DNA from: Carnobacterium pleistocenium FTR1
Lineage (GTDB): Bacteria; Bacillota; Bacilli; Lactobacillales; Carnobacteriaceae
Assembly (NCBI RefSeq): GCF_000744285.1
Contig: NZ_JQLQ01000002.1
Span: 1,364,001 to 1,428,000, forward strand
Direction: 5' to 3'
Length of the DNA stretch: 64,000 bases
Positions 16,553 through 26,159 of this stretch are shown here, piece by piece (the stretch's first letter is position 1; every line of letters begins with the position of its first letter). Made by a program: the position numbers and the translations under genes. The notes under the pieces were generated by a model. The model saw only the letters and a program-made list of their open reading frames with translations, was not told where the DNA came from and did not search any database.

Positions 16553-18301
16553 TTATTCTTGTGGTTCTAATGCTATCAATCTCGTTACTATGTCGTTCAA
16601 ATCAACCGGACTACTAACAGTGACCAAATCTAGTTTAGTCTTGTCAGATGCGCTAAAAAGACCACTCTTGGATTGAGTAGCCTCGGTGTATTCTTCTAAA
16701 TCATCTAGTTTGATTTTATCGGCGCTAGACATTAATCCGTCGCTTGTAGATGTGGCTAAACTGAACGTTGGAATTTCTTCACCTAAATCATCTATTGCTT
16801 TTTTTAGGTTTATTAAAGCTAAACTTGTACCAGTTTGATTGTCTATTTCCAAAGTAGCACTCAAACTATCATAAGATAGTTGCATTTTGTCATACTTTTT
16901 AACAACCTCGTTATTTGCAGACGTTAGTTTAACAATTGATTTTGTTTGGCTTTCTACCGTTTTTTGTAGTTGAATAATATTTGCCACTCGCTTATTTGAT
17001 TCTTTTTGATACTGAGACAATTTTGTTTGCTTTTCTCCAAGTGTTAAATCCGGATTTCTAGGATCAATGAAATCAATCCCTATTTCTGTAATCTGGATTG
17101 GCTCGTCAATCGTCAATATTGGATTTTCTAAATCGTGCCAGTTTCCAATTTTCAATTGATCATAACTACCGTCAATCAATGAGTAGTCAACGGATACAAC
17201 GCTGTAGGTCATGCTGATTGTTTGGCTATTTAAGTCGGTTATACCTTTAGACATTAACGCTGCAGGTGTTGTGACATCGTCGTATTCTACCTTTCCTTGT
17301 ATAACGCCAAATTCAGCTACTAAAGCATTATTTAAAAGATAATTCAAACCATTATTAACAGAAGCAATTGTCATTCTAGGTTGTGCGGAGTCTTCTGTTT
17401 CTGAACCGTTACTAGCTGAAATAACATAATTAGGTGCGGTTCCATATATTATTAAATAACTTCCGACGTCTGTCCCATTTGGCAATAAACTCACTGGTAT
17501 ATTTAGTAAATCGTTTTGATCTTCAATCTCAACTCTTGCTACTCTTGTTCCATCACCTAAGTTATCAAAACTATCAACAACTCCGTTTTTACCCTCTAAC
17601 TCAGCTCCCAAAGGAACCAGTTTAGTAATGATATTTTGTGGCGCAATTGATTTGTCCATACTTTTAAGATTTTTTCTTAATCGAATAGCTGTTTCTGATT
17701 TCATACCAACGCTTGATAAATAATCCAGATACATACCATCTGCTTCGTAACGTACAACTAAAAAACCACCCAATGAATCGAGTAGTTTTTCTTTGATTGC
17801 GTCATATGTTTTCTCGTAACCTAAAAATCTATATAGCGAATCGTTTGGATCCGTAACTGTTACATTTCCTAACTTAAATCGTTTATGTGCTTCTACTTGC
17901 GAATTATGTTGGTCTAACATTAATTGCAAAAACGCGGATACGGAAGCGTTCTGTACTTTCATATACAACTGTATGCTATCGTATAAATAAGCTAAGACAT
18001 CCTCACACTCATAAGTCTCTGAAAACATCCATCCACTTGACATGGACTGCTTTAAATTAAGCACACGGCCATTGAAAACCAATTCGTTTGTCTGACTATC
18101 CTCTACCTTAATTAGTGTGTGATAAGGCTTAATTTGCCCCCACATGGGATTCAAGTGGTTGATAGTGAATGACATATTCGCTATTCCTTTAATCGCTAAT
18201 TTTCCTTTTGCTGCTGACGTTTTACTCCCTTTAGGAAAAGGATTATGAATAACCGTTCCTTCTTTGTCATTCGGTCCGTTGTACAAGGTTAACCAATACA
18301 C
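16553..18301 (-). CDS. Tal-like tail tip / baseplate hub protein
   Basis: 582 residues. The N-terminal 370 match the siphophage minor structural (Tal / gp18-type) hub domain in layout: beta-rich, with FTINHLNPMWGQIKPYHTLIKV and FSETYECEDVLAYLYDS. The C-terminal part is a coiled coil followed by two related DKIKLDDL/DKTKLDLV repeats. No peptidase or lysozyme domain is fused at the end, unlike many Tal proteins. Its start overlaps the Dit stop by one base. Confidence 0.85.
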   Translation of the reverse strand: MYWLTLYNGPNDKEGTVIHNPFPKGSKTSAAKGKLAIKGIANMSFTINHLNPMWGQIKPYHTLIKVEDSQTNELVFNGRVLNLKQSMSSGWMFSETYECEDVLAYLYDSIQLYMKVQNASVSAFLQLMLDQHNSQVEAHKRFKLGNVTVTDPNDSLYRFLGYEKTYDAIKEKLLDSLGGFLVVRYEADGMYLDYLSSVGMKSETAIRLRKNLKSMDKSIAPQNIITKLVPLGAELEGKNGVVDSFDNLGDGTRVARVEIEDQNDLLNIPVSLLPNGTDVGSYLIIYGTAPNYVISASNGSETEDSAQPRMTIASVNNGLNYLLNNALVAEFGVIQGKVEYDDVTTPAALMSKGITDLNSQTISMTYSVVSVDYSLIDGSYDQLKIGNWHDLENPILTIDEPIQITEIGIDFIDPRNPDLTLGEKQTKLSQYQKESNKRVANIIQLQKTVESQTKSIVKLTSANNEVVKKYDKMQLSYDSLSATLEIDNQTGTSLALINLKKAIDDLGEEIPTFSLATSTSDGLMSSADKIKLDDLEEYTEATQSKSGLFSASDKTKLDLVTVSSPVDLNDIVTRLIALEPQE

Positions 18302-18993
18302 TATTTGACCTCCTTATACCAACTAAATGAGATTGTACCGTTTCCAGTAATTGTCATTGGGTTTTCTCCAACTTCAAGCCTGAAACGATCTGAGTTAGTT
18401 GTGCCAGATGTAATTTGAAATAGTTTGTTTCCTTTTTGAATGGTCATTGCTGAGCTTGCTATAATCGTTGGTACGCTTCCGATAATTCCAACGTTAACTA
18501 GATTAATCGCCTTGCTCCCGCTTATTGTAAACGCTGTGTCTTGAACATAATCTGTAATATCTTTCGTATCCCAGTAAGGATCATCTTCTGGCGTATCTTT
18601 AATCTTATAAGGGTATGCGTCAAATGTGATGGTGTAACTCATCACGCCTTTCGCCTCATCTGCACTTGTTTCTACACTAGTAGCTTTAGCCATGTAATGA
18701 TACAACGGCTCAGAATCATCCCATAATGGTTCATGAGTACCTCTTAATAGCCAGTTTTCAATTTGTCGTTTGACGAAATTACGTTTAATAGCATCTGGTT
18801 CATATAATTTATATTCATATGTTAACGGCCTGTTTTTAGCAATCCGTTCACCAAACATCATAGAAAAATCAACTGATCCATGCATGCCAGGTATATCTTC
18901 CGGTAATTCCACATCTTCCGGTGATGGTAGATAACGGTTGATTAACCGCAACCCAAACTTTTCCGGACTGTTTTGTTTTGTATTAAACCCCAT
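18301..18993 (-). CDS. Distal tail protein (Dit)
   Basis: 230 residues forming the hub ring that joins tail tube to baseplate. Features: a beta-rich N-terminal ring domain (HGSVDFSMMFGERIAKNRPLTYEYKLYE) and a C-terminal galectin-like domain. The ATG at 18993 overlaps the stop of the tape-measure gene (TAATG) and has GGGGAGG upstream; the longer GTG frame is not needed. Confidence 0.88.
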   Translation of the reverse strand: MGFNTKQNSPEKFGLRLINRYLPSPEDVELPEDIPGMHGSVDFSMMFGERIAKNRPLTYEYKLYEPDAIKRNFVKRQIENWLLRGTHEPLWDDSEPLYHYMAKATSVETSADEAKGVMSYTITFDAYPYKIKDTPEDDPYWDTKDITDYVQDTAFTISGSKAINLVNVGIIGSVPTIIASSAMTIQKGNKLFQITSGTTNSDRFRLEVGENPMTITGNGTISFSWYKEVK

Positions 18994-21407
18994 TATCCTC
19001 CCCACCTTCCACTGTTTGTCGTTTCTGTTCCTAAAAATGTATCTACTTTAGGTCCAATAGTTCCTATAAAACTGTCATTAAAGTAGACATTTCCATCTTT
19101 ACTAACTAATTGTTGCAATAACGTGATCATTGTTCCATAGTCATCATTACTTGTAGCCGATTTATCAGCACTACTTGTTGAACCTACAACGTATTGTGTG
19201 CTCATTTTATTATTGATCCCCATTGACATTTCTGCAGTTGGAATTGAATTAACCACTTTACTTGCGAATTCTCTTGCTGCTTGTATAGATTCAATAGCCT
19301 TATTAGCACTACTATCACTAAAATCAACGTCTCCTACAGCGATTCCACTATACTCTAAAGGATTTGTGCTGATTCCTTTTTCGAACGTCTTACTAATCAT
19401 GCCAGTTAGGCTCATGACTGTTTGTTTAACATCTGAAAAGTTATCTTCTAGCCCTCTGTTTAAACCAAACATGATAGCTTCACCGGCTCCGACTAATAGT
19501 TTTTTATCATAAGAGATAGGCCCCTTATTTTCTGCTATCCAGTCTGCAATACCGCCTACAAAATTCTTCACGTTCTCGTAAGCTGATTTCAAACCACTTA
19601 AAAATCCATCTATGATTGCTTTACCGGCAGCTGTAAGGTCTATGTTTTTAAGGCCATCAAAATAACCCTTAACACCATCTATTCCATTACTAACAAGTTC
19701 TTTAGCAGTATTCATAAAATTACTAAATGTATCTCTGATAAAAGACCCAAATGCAGAAACTATATTTCTAATGCCATCTAAAGCGCCGCCCCAATCTCCT
19801 TTAATTACAGAGAGAACGACTTGTACAATTCCTTTAATTACATTCATAGCAAGTACAAACACATTTTTTATTTGTGTGATAACTGACTTAACAACAGTTA
19901 AAATATTTCTAAGTGTAGTACCAAAAACATTGGATATAAATACCCAATTTGCTTGAACGACTGCAGTAATAGCAGCACCCCAAGTATTCCAGAAAGTTTT
20001 AATCTGGTTAAGCCCTACACTTACTACAGCAACAATAAGAGTGATAACACTGCTAAATATTGTTTGTATAGCTGTCCATATCACTGATACGGTATTCAAA
20101 ATACCTTGTTGATTTGCATTCCACCATGTAGATAAAATACCGAAAGTTGTCATTATAAATGTAACCAAAACTTGAATAATTGGGGCAAGGAAAGCAGATA
20201 TCGCGTTCCAAACATTTATAAGAGTATTCTTTATCGAATCTTGGTTAGTAGTCCACCAAACTAATACTGTATTCCACGTGTTGTACAAGAAAGCAACAAT
20301 CGTTTGAATAATAGGCATTAAAAACGCTGATATAGCAGTCCAAATTTCGATAACTTTAGTTCTAAATGTTTCGTTAGTTTGCCATAAATAAACGAACGCT
20401 GTAACTAATGCTCCGATTGCTAAAACCACTAAAAAGACTGGGTTCGTTAACAAAGCAAAACCAGACTGTATTGAAGCAAGTATTTTCATTTTGTTGGCTA
20501 CTAAATAGACAGTTCCAAAAGCAGCTGCTAATGTTAGCAACGCTCCTGAAATCGCGTAAACTAATGCAGGATTGTCTGTTAAAGCTTTTGCAAACCCACT
20601 TAAAACACCTACTGCACCTTTAGCCGCTGAAATGAATCCAGCTAGTATAGGAGCGCCAAAAGCAGCAGTAACGTCAACAACACCTTGTCTCAAGTTACCC
20701 ATAACGTTTTCTAATCCATCTGTTTCACGAGCTGCTTGTCCGAATGCTCCGGCTAGTTTGTTTCCATCTTCAACCATTTTTAAAAGTGTTAATTGTTTTT
20801 GATCCTCAGATAGATCAATGAATGACTTACCATAAAGATCGTTAGCGGCTGCATTTCTAGTTGTCTCAGTTGATGAAATACCTAGTGCGGCATCATTTTC
20901 ATAATTTCCTTTTAAGTAAGATTGCAACGTTTCCGTTGTTTCTTCAATCGATTTATCATAGAAAGCTGAACTATCTGCAGCGGCCATTGTAGCTCTTTCA
21001 GTCAATTTAAGCGCGTCTGCTGTTTCTAAACCAGTCGTCTTAGCAAAGGCCGCCATTTGTGTGAACGTTCCCTTTAATCGACTAGGTAACATTCCAGTTT
21101 CTTTTGCTATATTATTAACGCTTTTTGTTGCATCGGATTCCATTCCACTAAATACTTCTGCAAATTGTGCATTAGTTGCTTGCATATCACCGGCTGACTT
21201 GATACTGAAACCCGCAAACGCTCCGGCAATCGCTAAAATACCAATAGCGGCGCTTTTAGCCATGTTTAGAGATTCATCTGAAAGCTTAGATACTGAATTA
21301 CCTATCTTCTTGCTACTATCTATAGCTTTGTTCTCAACTCTGCCTAACGCTTTATTAACGCCATCATCGTTTAAATCTACCTCTATTAGAACTTTACCAT
21401 CTTCCAT
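18993..21407 (-). CDS. Tail tape measure protein
   Basis: 804 residues, the longest protein of the phage. An N-terminal TMP core (SIKSAGDMQATNAQFAEVFSGMESDATKSV) is followed by hydrophobic Trp-rich repeats (WNAISAFLAPIIQ, WTAISAFLMPIIQ and similar, about 340-480) and a linker to a charged C terminus. At roughly 1.5 angstrom per residue it would set a tail of about 120 nm (inference). It lies between the Gp15-type chaperone and Dit, the canonical place. Confidence 0.95.
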   Translation of the reverse strand: MEDGKVLIEVDLNDDGVNKALGRVENKAIDSSKKIGNSVSKLSDESLNMAKSAAIGILAIAGAFAGFSIKSAGDMQATNAQFAEVFSGMESDATKSVNNIAKETGMLPSRLKGTFTQMAAFAKTTGLETADALKLTERATMAAADSSAFYDKSIEETTETLQSYLKGNYENDAALGISSTETTRNAAANDLYGKSFIDLSEDQKQLTLLKMVEDGNKLAGAFGQAARETDGLENVMGNLRQGVVDVTAAFGAPILAGFISAAKGAVGVLSGFAKALTDNPALVYAISGALLTLAAAFGTVYLVANKMKILASIQSGFALLTNPVFLVVLAIGALVTAFVYLWQTNETFRTKVIEIWTAISAFLMPIIQTIVAFLYNTWNTVLVWWTTNQDSIKNTLINVWNAISAFLAPIIQVLVTFIMTTFGILSTWWNANQQGILNTVSVIWTAIQTIFSSVITLIVAVVSVGLNQIKTFWNTWGAAITAVVQANWVFISNVFGTTLRNILTVVKSVITQIKNVFVLAMNVIKGIVQVVLSVIKGDWGGALDGIRNIVSAFGSFIRDTFSNFMNTAKELVSNGIDGVKGYFDGLKNIDLTAAGKAIIDGFLSGLKSAYENVKNFVGGIADWIAENKGPISYDKKLLVGAGEAIMFGLNRGLEDNFSDVKQTVMSLTGMISKTFEKGISTNPLEYSGIAVGDVDFSDSSANKAIESIQAAREFASKVVNSIPTAEMSMGINNKMSTQYVVGSTSSADKSATSNDDYGTMITLLQQLVSKDGNVYFNDSFIGTIGPKVDTFLGTETTNSGRWGG

Positions 21408-21409
21408 AT

Positions 21410-22000
21410 TTATTCACCTTCTTCCACGTTGTGGCCAGGCAATGCATATATATTCTTTAACTCTCGCAAATTTTTATTTTCTTTTTGGCTACCTTTACCA
21501 GTTGCAAAAGGCCGTTGTCTAATGTCGATAACTTCTTTGAATTTCGTATCTGTAGGCAATCCTTGAAGCAAGGCATTGAATTTACGCCAATCTAGCTCGC
21601 CTTGTACTTCAATCAAATCAATCCCATAAGCTTGGATAAACGACGCATATATGTAATCTGCATCGTGTTTCAATGAATACAGCTCTTTGCTTTTTGGTTG
21701 TGGCATTGGATTCCCTTGCAAATCCACGAGAGGCTCTCCATTACCTTTATCAATAATGAATTCTGTTTCTATTGCTAATAAAGCTGCCGCGAGCATTTCT
21801 CCGTCGCATGTTTCATCTTCTTTCAGTACATTGCAATCCAACAACATCTTCATGCCAATAAAAATTTTATCCAAATCGCTAATCGTAGGATCTTCTAATA
21901 AGTCAAATAGTCGGATAATGTTGTCATACGACATATCTACCAAATAAGTTTTTCCGTTTATGTCAATTTCATTTTCTGTTTGATAGCCAAGTGACAGCAT
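21410..22000 (-). CDS. Gp15-type tail assembly protein
   Basis: 196 residues of the phage Gp15 family. Conserved blocks: KTYLVDMSYDNIIRLFDLLED near the N terminus and ASFIQAYGIDLIEVQGELDWRKFNALLQGLP in the middle. It occupies the second tail-chaperone position directly before the tape-measure gene. ATG preceded by AGGTGG. No obvious slippery sequence fuses it to the previous gene. Confidence 0.88.
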   Translation of the reverse strand: MLSLGYQTENEIDINGKTYLVDMSYDNIIRLFDLLEDPTISDLDKIFIGMKMLLDCNVLKEDETCDGEMLAAALLAIETEFIIDKGNGEPLVDLQGNPMPQPKSKELYSLKHDADYIYASFIQAYGIDLIEVQGELDWRKFNALLQGLPTDTKFKEVIDIRQRPFATGKGSQKENKNLRELKNIYALPGHNVEEGE

Positions 22001-22011
22001 TTAGCCACCTA

Positions 22012-22389
22012 CTATCTTTTTTTCTTTTTAGGTTTAGCAGTATATTTAGCGATTTTTTGTTGAGTGGATCTCCCTAATTCGTTTGTAATACCTTCTCTGA
22101 TATCAATAACAACGTCCATTAAAGCAGCAGCACGTCCAACTTTTTCTAAGATATAATCACAAGGGTTTTCTGCGAATACAACACCTAAAACTGTTCTAAA
22201 TTCTTCTGTTAAAATGTCAAAAACTTCTTGTTCTGTTTTTGCATTTTCAAATTTATCTAAAGATCCTTCCATTGAAGCTACTGCGTTTGTAAATTTTTCA
22301 ACATTTCTATCTGAAATATCCGCTTCAAAGATTCTTCCACCTAAATCAACGTCTACTAATGAACTACCTAATTGAATTTTGATTGCCAT
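22012..22389 (-). CDS. Tail assembly chaperone
   Basis: 125 residues, beginning MAIKIQLGSSLVDVDLGGRI and ending in a run of basic residues (KPKKKKR). Size, acidic middle and position between tail tube protein and Gp15 fit the first tail chaperone (gpG analogue). ATG has AGGAGGAATTTAATC upstream. Confidence 0.75.
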   Translation of the reverse strand: MAIKIQLGSSLVDVDLGGRIFEADISDRNVEKFTNAVASMEGSLDKFENAKTEQEVFDILTEEFRTVLGVVFAENPCDYILEKVGRAAALMDVVIDIREGITNELGRSTQQKIAKYTAKPKKKKR

Positions 22390-22417
22390 GATTAAATTCC
22401 TCCTAATTTTTCAAATA

Positions 22418-22447
22418 AAAAAAGGCTACCCTCTTCGGATAACCTTG
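22418..22447 (-). terminator. Hairpin after the major tail protein gene
   Basis: On the minus strand AAGGTTATCC pairs with GGGTAGCCTT (with G-U pairs) and is followed by TTTTTT. Probably a partial terminator that sets a lower level for the chaperone and tape-measure genes than for the abundant tube protein. Confidence 0.7.
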
Positions 22448-22453
22448 CGTTTA

Positions 22454-22900
22454 TCAAGTTGTAGTAGCTGGTGTAACGGTTGGAATACGAGAATAATTTA
22501 AAACGCAACTAAACGCATCGTAGTCTGCAGCGTCTCCACCACCTGCAATAATGTCATTCACTGTAGCAGGTCCTTCAACAATTATCCCACTAGGATAAGT
22601 GATTCTGTGCCAGACATTACGGTTCGTTCCTAGTTTTCGTTTCATATCTGCAACTAGCTTTTGTCCTGCATCTTCTGGATCGTATGTTCCTTCGACTGTC
22701 CAAGCTTCCGCTAATGAAATAACCTCATTACTTGGTGTGCCGTCACCATCGTAGTAGACTTCCTCGTCTTTTTCTTCTTCAGTATCATCTGTAATTGAAC
22801 TGATATACTTGCCTAATTCTAAATAGCCATCAGTTGGAATAGTTTCATCTGTTCTTGGTGCAATTTCATGTTTTCGTAACGCATTTTTTGTTCTTGCCAT
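22454..22900 (-). CDS. Major tail (tube) protein
   Basis: 148 residues, acidic, beginning MARTKNALRKHEIAPRTDE and containing AEAWTVEGTYDPEDAGQKLV and VWHRITYPSGIIVEGPATV, in keeping with siphophage tail tube subunits. The ATG at 22900 is at normal distance from AAGGAG; the in-frame GTG at 22909 is too close. A terminator-like hairpin directly follows, as usual for this abundant product. Confidence 0.85.
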   Translation of the reverse strand: MARTKNALRKHEIAPRTDETIPTDGYLELGKYISSITDDTEEEKDEEVYYDGDGTPSNEVISLAEAWTVEGTYDPEDAGQKLVADMKRKLGTNRNVWHRITYPSGIIVEGPATVNDIIAGGGDAADYDAFSCVLNYSRIPTVTPATTT

Positions 22901-22901
22901 C

Positions 22902-23288
22902 CTATTCACTCTCCTTCATAATTTCTGCTTTATAAGCAGCGTTGTATATCCATTCGCTTGTAGCTGTCTTTTCTAAATAAGCGGGTGGAACGTAGCTTTC
23001 GCAACTTTCAACTTCATATCCAGTAACATTGAATGTACTACCATCTAAAAAACTATCTATTGCTTCTGCTGTGTCCATTGCTTCTTGAGAATCCGGTGAC
23101 TTTACTAATACTTGTATCTGAATCAATCGTTGTCTTTCATCGTCATAGTATTTAGTTCCCAAACCAGACGGCATAGAACCAATCGATATGCTTCTTGTAT
23201 TAGTTGTTAGCCCATTTAACGCAATCGTTGTGAACAAGCTCATATTCGATTCTAAATGAGTTTTTAACGCTAGATAAAATTCAAACAC
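22902..23288 (-). CDS. Tail terminator-type minor capsid protein
   Basis: 128 residues beginning with GTG at 23288 (MFEFYLALKTHLE), which overlaps the stop of the previous gene (TAGTG) and has GGAGGTGA seven bases upstream. It belongs to the phage minor-capsid/tail-terminator group placed before the tube protein; RQRLIQIQVLVKSPDSQEAMDTAEAIDSFL is the recognisable block. Confidence 0.78.
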   Translation of the reverse strand: MFEFYLALKTHLESNMSLFTTIALNGLTTNTRSISIGSMPSGLGTKYYDDERQRLIQIQVLVKSPDSQEAMDTAEAIDSFLDGSTFNVTGYEVESCESYVPPAYLEKTATSEWIYNAAYKAEIMKESE

Positions 23289-23629
23289 TACTTGCTCACC
23301 TCCGATTGTGCTATCTGTAACCATTCACTCAAATGCTCTGCTTTAGCTCTCTCAAACCACTTACCACCTGCATTTGGGTTTTTATCCGTGCTAAAATTAT
23401 ACTGAGGGTTCCAATACATTCTGCGACTATAAGGTGTGTCCCAAACTAATTTACCTTTACCAAAATCAGATGCAATTAATGCACTTCCAATTAATAAACC
23501 GTCAGCAAAAGGCGCATAATAGTTTGAATCTTTCACTATTTGCTGATCTAATATAAATTGAGTTCGTTTTGTCTTACGTTCAATCTTCTTAAAAGCACCT
23601 GTAAAGTTTGACTTAACACTCACACCCAT
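23288..23629 (-). CDS. Minor capsid / head-tail joining protein (HK97 gp10-like)
   Basis: 113 residues of the Minor_capsid_2 type: a basic N terminus, then DSNYYAPFADGLL, TPYSRRMYWNP and GGKWFERAKAEHL, which resemble gp10-like proteins that join the tail to the head. Start ATG at 23629 overlaps the previous stop. Confidence 0.82.
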   Translation of the reverse strand: MGVSVKSNFTGAFKKIERKTKRTQFILDQQIVKDSNYYAPFADGLLIGSALIASDFGKGKLVWDTPYSRRMYWNPQYNFSTDKNPNAGGKWFERAKAEHLSEWLQIAQSEVSK

Positions 23630-23961
23630 TAAATCAGCCTCAATTCCAAATGATGAAGTTTCTCGCCATCGTAAAACTCATCAACCTGCCTTAATTCCAT
23701 CTCGTTAGTGTTAAACGTTATTTTAGAACCTTTAACGAACGTTACTGGTGTGCTAAATACAACGTCCCAAAAAATCGTTGTCGTGCTCTCTACGCTTTCA
23801 CCTGTACCAGAACGAACGAGTTTTGTTTTTGGTTCAACTCTAACTTGGTTGATAGTCTGCGGCGTTTTAAATAAATTGCCCCATCCATCATCTTCTTGAG
23901 TTTCTTGATAGACAATTGAATGAATCAATAATCTTCGCTTAATTGGATTAGCCAACGACAC
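23629..23961 (-). CDS. Minor capsid protein (head closure type)
   Basis: Minor_capsid_1 family member, about 110 residues (NPIKRRLLIHSIVYQE...ELRQVDEFYDGEKLHHLELRLI). The start is not certain. GTG at 23961 has GGAGG at good distance and overlaps the preceding gene; TTG at 23955 and the ATG at 23973 are alternatives. It probably acts as stopper between connector and tail. Confidence 0.78.
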   Translation of the reverse strand: MSLANPIKRRLLIHSIVYQETQEDDGWGNLFKTPQTINQVRVEPKTKLVRSGTGESVESTTTIFWDVVFSTPVTFVKGSKITFNTNEMELRQVDEFYDGEKLHHLELRLI

Positions 23962-24325
23962 CAATCCCTCCATACAATAAGCCTGTAGGCCAGAGAAAAC
24001 CATCTACGTTATCAGCAAACAAAACCTTTTTACTATCTGCGGATCCACCACTTTCTGAATACGATCCAATGCTGACAGAACCACCACCATTTGAAACGGT
24101 AGATGACAACTCACCATTCTCAGCTAAGAACTCTATTTGAGCACATACAGCCTCTTTAACGCGTTCTTGTTGAAACGTGGTTAACTTACTGAAATCAGTT
24201 ATGCGATAGTTCGTACGGACATTAATATCGCGTTCAGCACGTTTGATTAGTTGAAACAAAAAAGCGGTACCGCTAATTGCGATACCACCATATTCTTCTT
24301 CATAATAATTTGCGTCTACGTACAT
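23948..24325 (-). CDS. Head-tail connector (adaptor) protein
   Basis: 125 residues. Starts YVDANYYEEEYGG and contains a helical segment FLFQLIKRAERDINVRTNYRI with QQERVKEAVCAQIEFLAENG, the pattern of gp6/gp15-like adaptors that dock on the portal. The C terminus is Gly/Ser-rich (VSNGGGSVSIGSYSESGG). First of five overlapping head-tail genes. Confidence 0.8.
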   Translation of the reverse strand: MYVDANYYEEEYGGIAISGTAFLFQLIKRAERDINVRTNYRITDFSKLTTFQQERVKEAVCAQIEFLAENGELSSTVSNGGGSVSIGSYSESGGSADSKKVLFADNVDGFLWPTGLLYGGIGVVG

Positions 24326-24334
24326 AAGACACCT

Positions 24335-24556
24335 CTATTCTTTTGGTTGTTCCACTTCTTCTGCAATTTCAATTTTAGATTCTTCTTCAACTTCTACGAT
24401 AAATTCTTTTTGTTTAAGAACTTCGATGCGTTCATCAGATACTTTGCGCTTAGTTGCTGGGAACTCGTCACCTGCTTCATAAATACGCCCCAAAGGAAAA
24501 GCTTTTGTTTTATCTAACAAGTCGCGCCATTTGATTTTAGTTTCATGTTTAGCCAT
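24335..24556 (-). CDS. Small capsid-region protein, 73 aa
   Basis: Highly charged; N-terminal half KHETKIKWRDLLDKTKAFPLGRIYEAGDEFPATKRKV, C-terminal half a glutamate-rich tail. No firm family. It directly follows the major capsid gene; small proteins here are often capsid-decorating or connector-assisting. ATG behind AGGAGGATAA. Confidence 0.68.
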   Translation of the reverse strand: MAKHETKIKWRDLLDKTKAFPLGRIYEAGDEFPATKRKVSDERIEVLKQKEFIVEVEEESKIEIAEEVEQPKE

Positions 24557-24567
24557 TATTTATCCTC

Positions 24568-25437
24568 CTATGTTGCTGGAATTTCTGTAACAACTACTTT
24601 CAATACTTTGCTGTCATTTACAAGAGCGACAACGTAATGTTGGTCAGCGTTGAATTTAGTCAATTTATGGTCCATGTCACGTCCAGTTTCTGGATTAACC
24701 CCACGTTTCAAGTAAGTTTTCAAAGCACCGACTTTAACCGCATAAACTTCTCCTTGAGTGACTTTACGAGTACGAACAACTTGCCATCCTAATGCATCAC
24801 CGAAAACACCAGTTACTAATAATTGGTCTCCTAAGTCAGTAGCACGAGTCCAACCCTCAGCAATCCCTTTACGCAATTTAGTAACGTCCTTAGGATTCAT
24901 GAACAATACACCAGTTTCTTGGTCTTCCGTATTGAATACATCTTCAATTGAATCAATCAAAGTAGCGTCAAAAGCATCATTAGTTGTTGCTAATGTAGCT
25001 TTTTTAACTTGCACCAAAGTATCGTTATCAATCCCACTAGCAATAGCAGTAGTCACTTGGCTCTTAGCTTCACCAATCGGATCGCCATATCCACTTAAAA
25101 CAGCTTCATCGGTAATTTCTACCCCTTTACCAACCTTTTTAATCTTATAGCTAGAATTAGAAGTTGTTAATTTTGTGTAATCAATTGCTGCTCCTTCTGC
25201 TACTTCTACTGCGTCACCAATATAAGCATATTTAGGTATTGTAATCGTGCTACCAGGTTGTCCTTGCAAAGTTGTATCAATTGGAGCGATACCACTAAAT
25301 TTAATTGCATTAGGCAGTTCAGCAGCAATCATGTCGCCTAAAACTTCTGGGTCTACCATGTCAGACAATACAGTTGTTGCAAACATTTGAATATTCATTT
25401 TCATTGGCGCTAATAATTGTTTTGCGTTCTTTTCCAT
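24568..25437 (-). CDS. Major capsid protein
   Basis: 289 residues resembling the N4-gp56-type/HK97-fold major capsid proteins of low-G+C siphophages: DMVDPEVLGDMIAAELPNAIKFSGIAPID near the N terminus, GSTITIPKYAYIGDA, and EVAEGAAIDYTKLTTSNSSYKIKKVGKGVEITDEA in the central domain. It sits directly after the scaffold gene. Start ATG 25437 behind AGGAG. Confidence 0.92.
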   Translation of the reverse strand: MEKNAKQLLAPMKMNIQMFATTVLSDMVDPEVLGDMIAAELPNAIKFSGIAPIDTTLQGQPGSTITIPKYAYIGDAVEVAEGAAIDYTKLTTSNSSYKIKKVGKGVEITDEAVLSGYGDPIGEAKSQVTTAIASGIDNDTLVQVKKATLATTNDAFDATLIDSIEDVFNTEDQETGVLFMNPKDVTKLRKGIAEGWTRATDLGDQLLVTGVFGDALGWQVVRTRKVTQGEVYAVKVGALKTYLKRGVNPETGRDMDHKLTKFNADQHYVVALVNDSKVLKVVVTEIPAT

Positions 25438-25454
25438 TTATAATTCATCTCCTG

Positions 25455-26072
25455 TTATTTTAGTTGGTCGTATAATTTCGGATTGGCTTTTCGTAATTCC
25501 AATCGTTCTTTATACCCCATTTTGACAAAACTTTCTTTCGTGATTTCTCCACTATTTTTAGAAGGATTTCCATTTTTAGAAAAATTAGGATTGTTATCCT
25601 TTTCTTTCCCTTTTTTAAACATTGGATATTCTTCTAATACTGATTTAATTGCATCTTCTATGTCGTCTTCATCAGAAAGTTTAGCTAATTTGATAACTTT
25701 ATTGATTTGTTCAACATCTGCACCTTGTTTTAGAGCTTCAAGTTCAGCTTTTGTGTTCGCTAGTTCTCCTTGTGCGGTAGATAGGTTACCTTTTAGAGCT
25801 TCTAATTCAACGTTGCCTTGCTCTTCATCTGTTTTACCAGCACTGTTCAACTTAGCTGTCGCTTCGTCTAGTTGTGTTTGCAAAGCGCTTTGAGCCTTCG
25901 TCGCTTTCTTAGCTTCTCTTCCAACTCTATCTGCAACTACTTGATCCATTTCTTCTTGTGTGAATGTTTTTGGGTCAGCTGGTGTTTCTGGATTATCCGT
26001 ACCAGCACCGCCTCCACCTAAGTCCTCAGCAAAGAATTGTAATCTCATAGGCATTTTAAATAGTTTAATCAT
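25455..26072 (-). CDS. Capsid scaffolding protein
   Basis: 205 residues of the DUF4355 scaffold group: a short N-terminal lead, EEMDQVVADRVGREAKKATKAQ, then a long coiled coil with many A/E/K/L and a basic C terminus (KMGYKERLELRKANPKLYDQLK). Start ATG 26072 with AGGAG nine bases upstream; the longer frame to 26135 has no ribosome binding site. Adjacent to the capsid gene. Confidence 0.88.
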   Translation of the reverse strand: MIKLFKMPMRLQFFAEDLGGGGAGTDNPETPADPKTFTQEEMDQVVADRVGREAKKATKAQSALQTQLDEATAKLNSAGKTDEEQGNVELEALKGNLSTAQGELANTKAELEALKQGADVEQINKVIKLAKLSDEDDIEDAIKSVLEEYPMFKKGKEKDNNPNFSKNGNPSKNSGEITKESFVKMGYKERLELRKANPKLYDQLK

Positions 26073-26159
26073 TTTTATAATCTCCTTTTTATCGTCTTGT
26101 TTGACGTTCTCTTGCCAGTTTAGAGCCTTGAGCACGGTTGGGCTTGGTAATTATTAAGG

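Noticed and set aside
20408-21522. Several plus-strand frames of 70-150 codons opposite the tape-measure gene
   Set aside because: No ribosome binding sites and low-complexity translations; mirror images of the tape-measure coding sequence.
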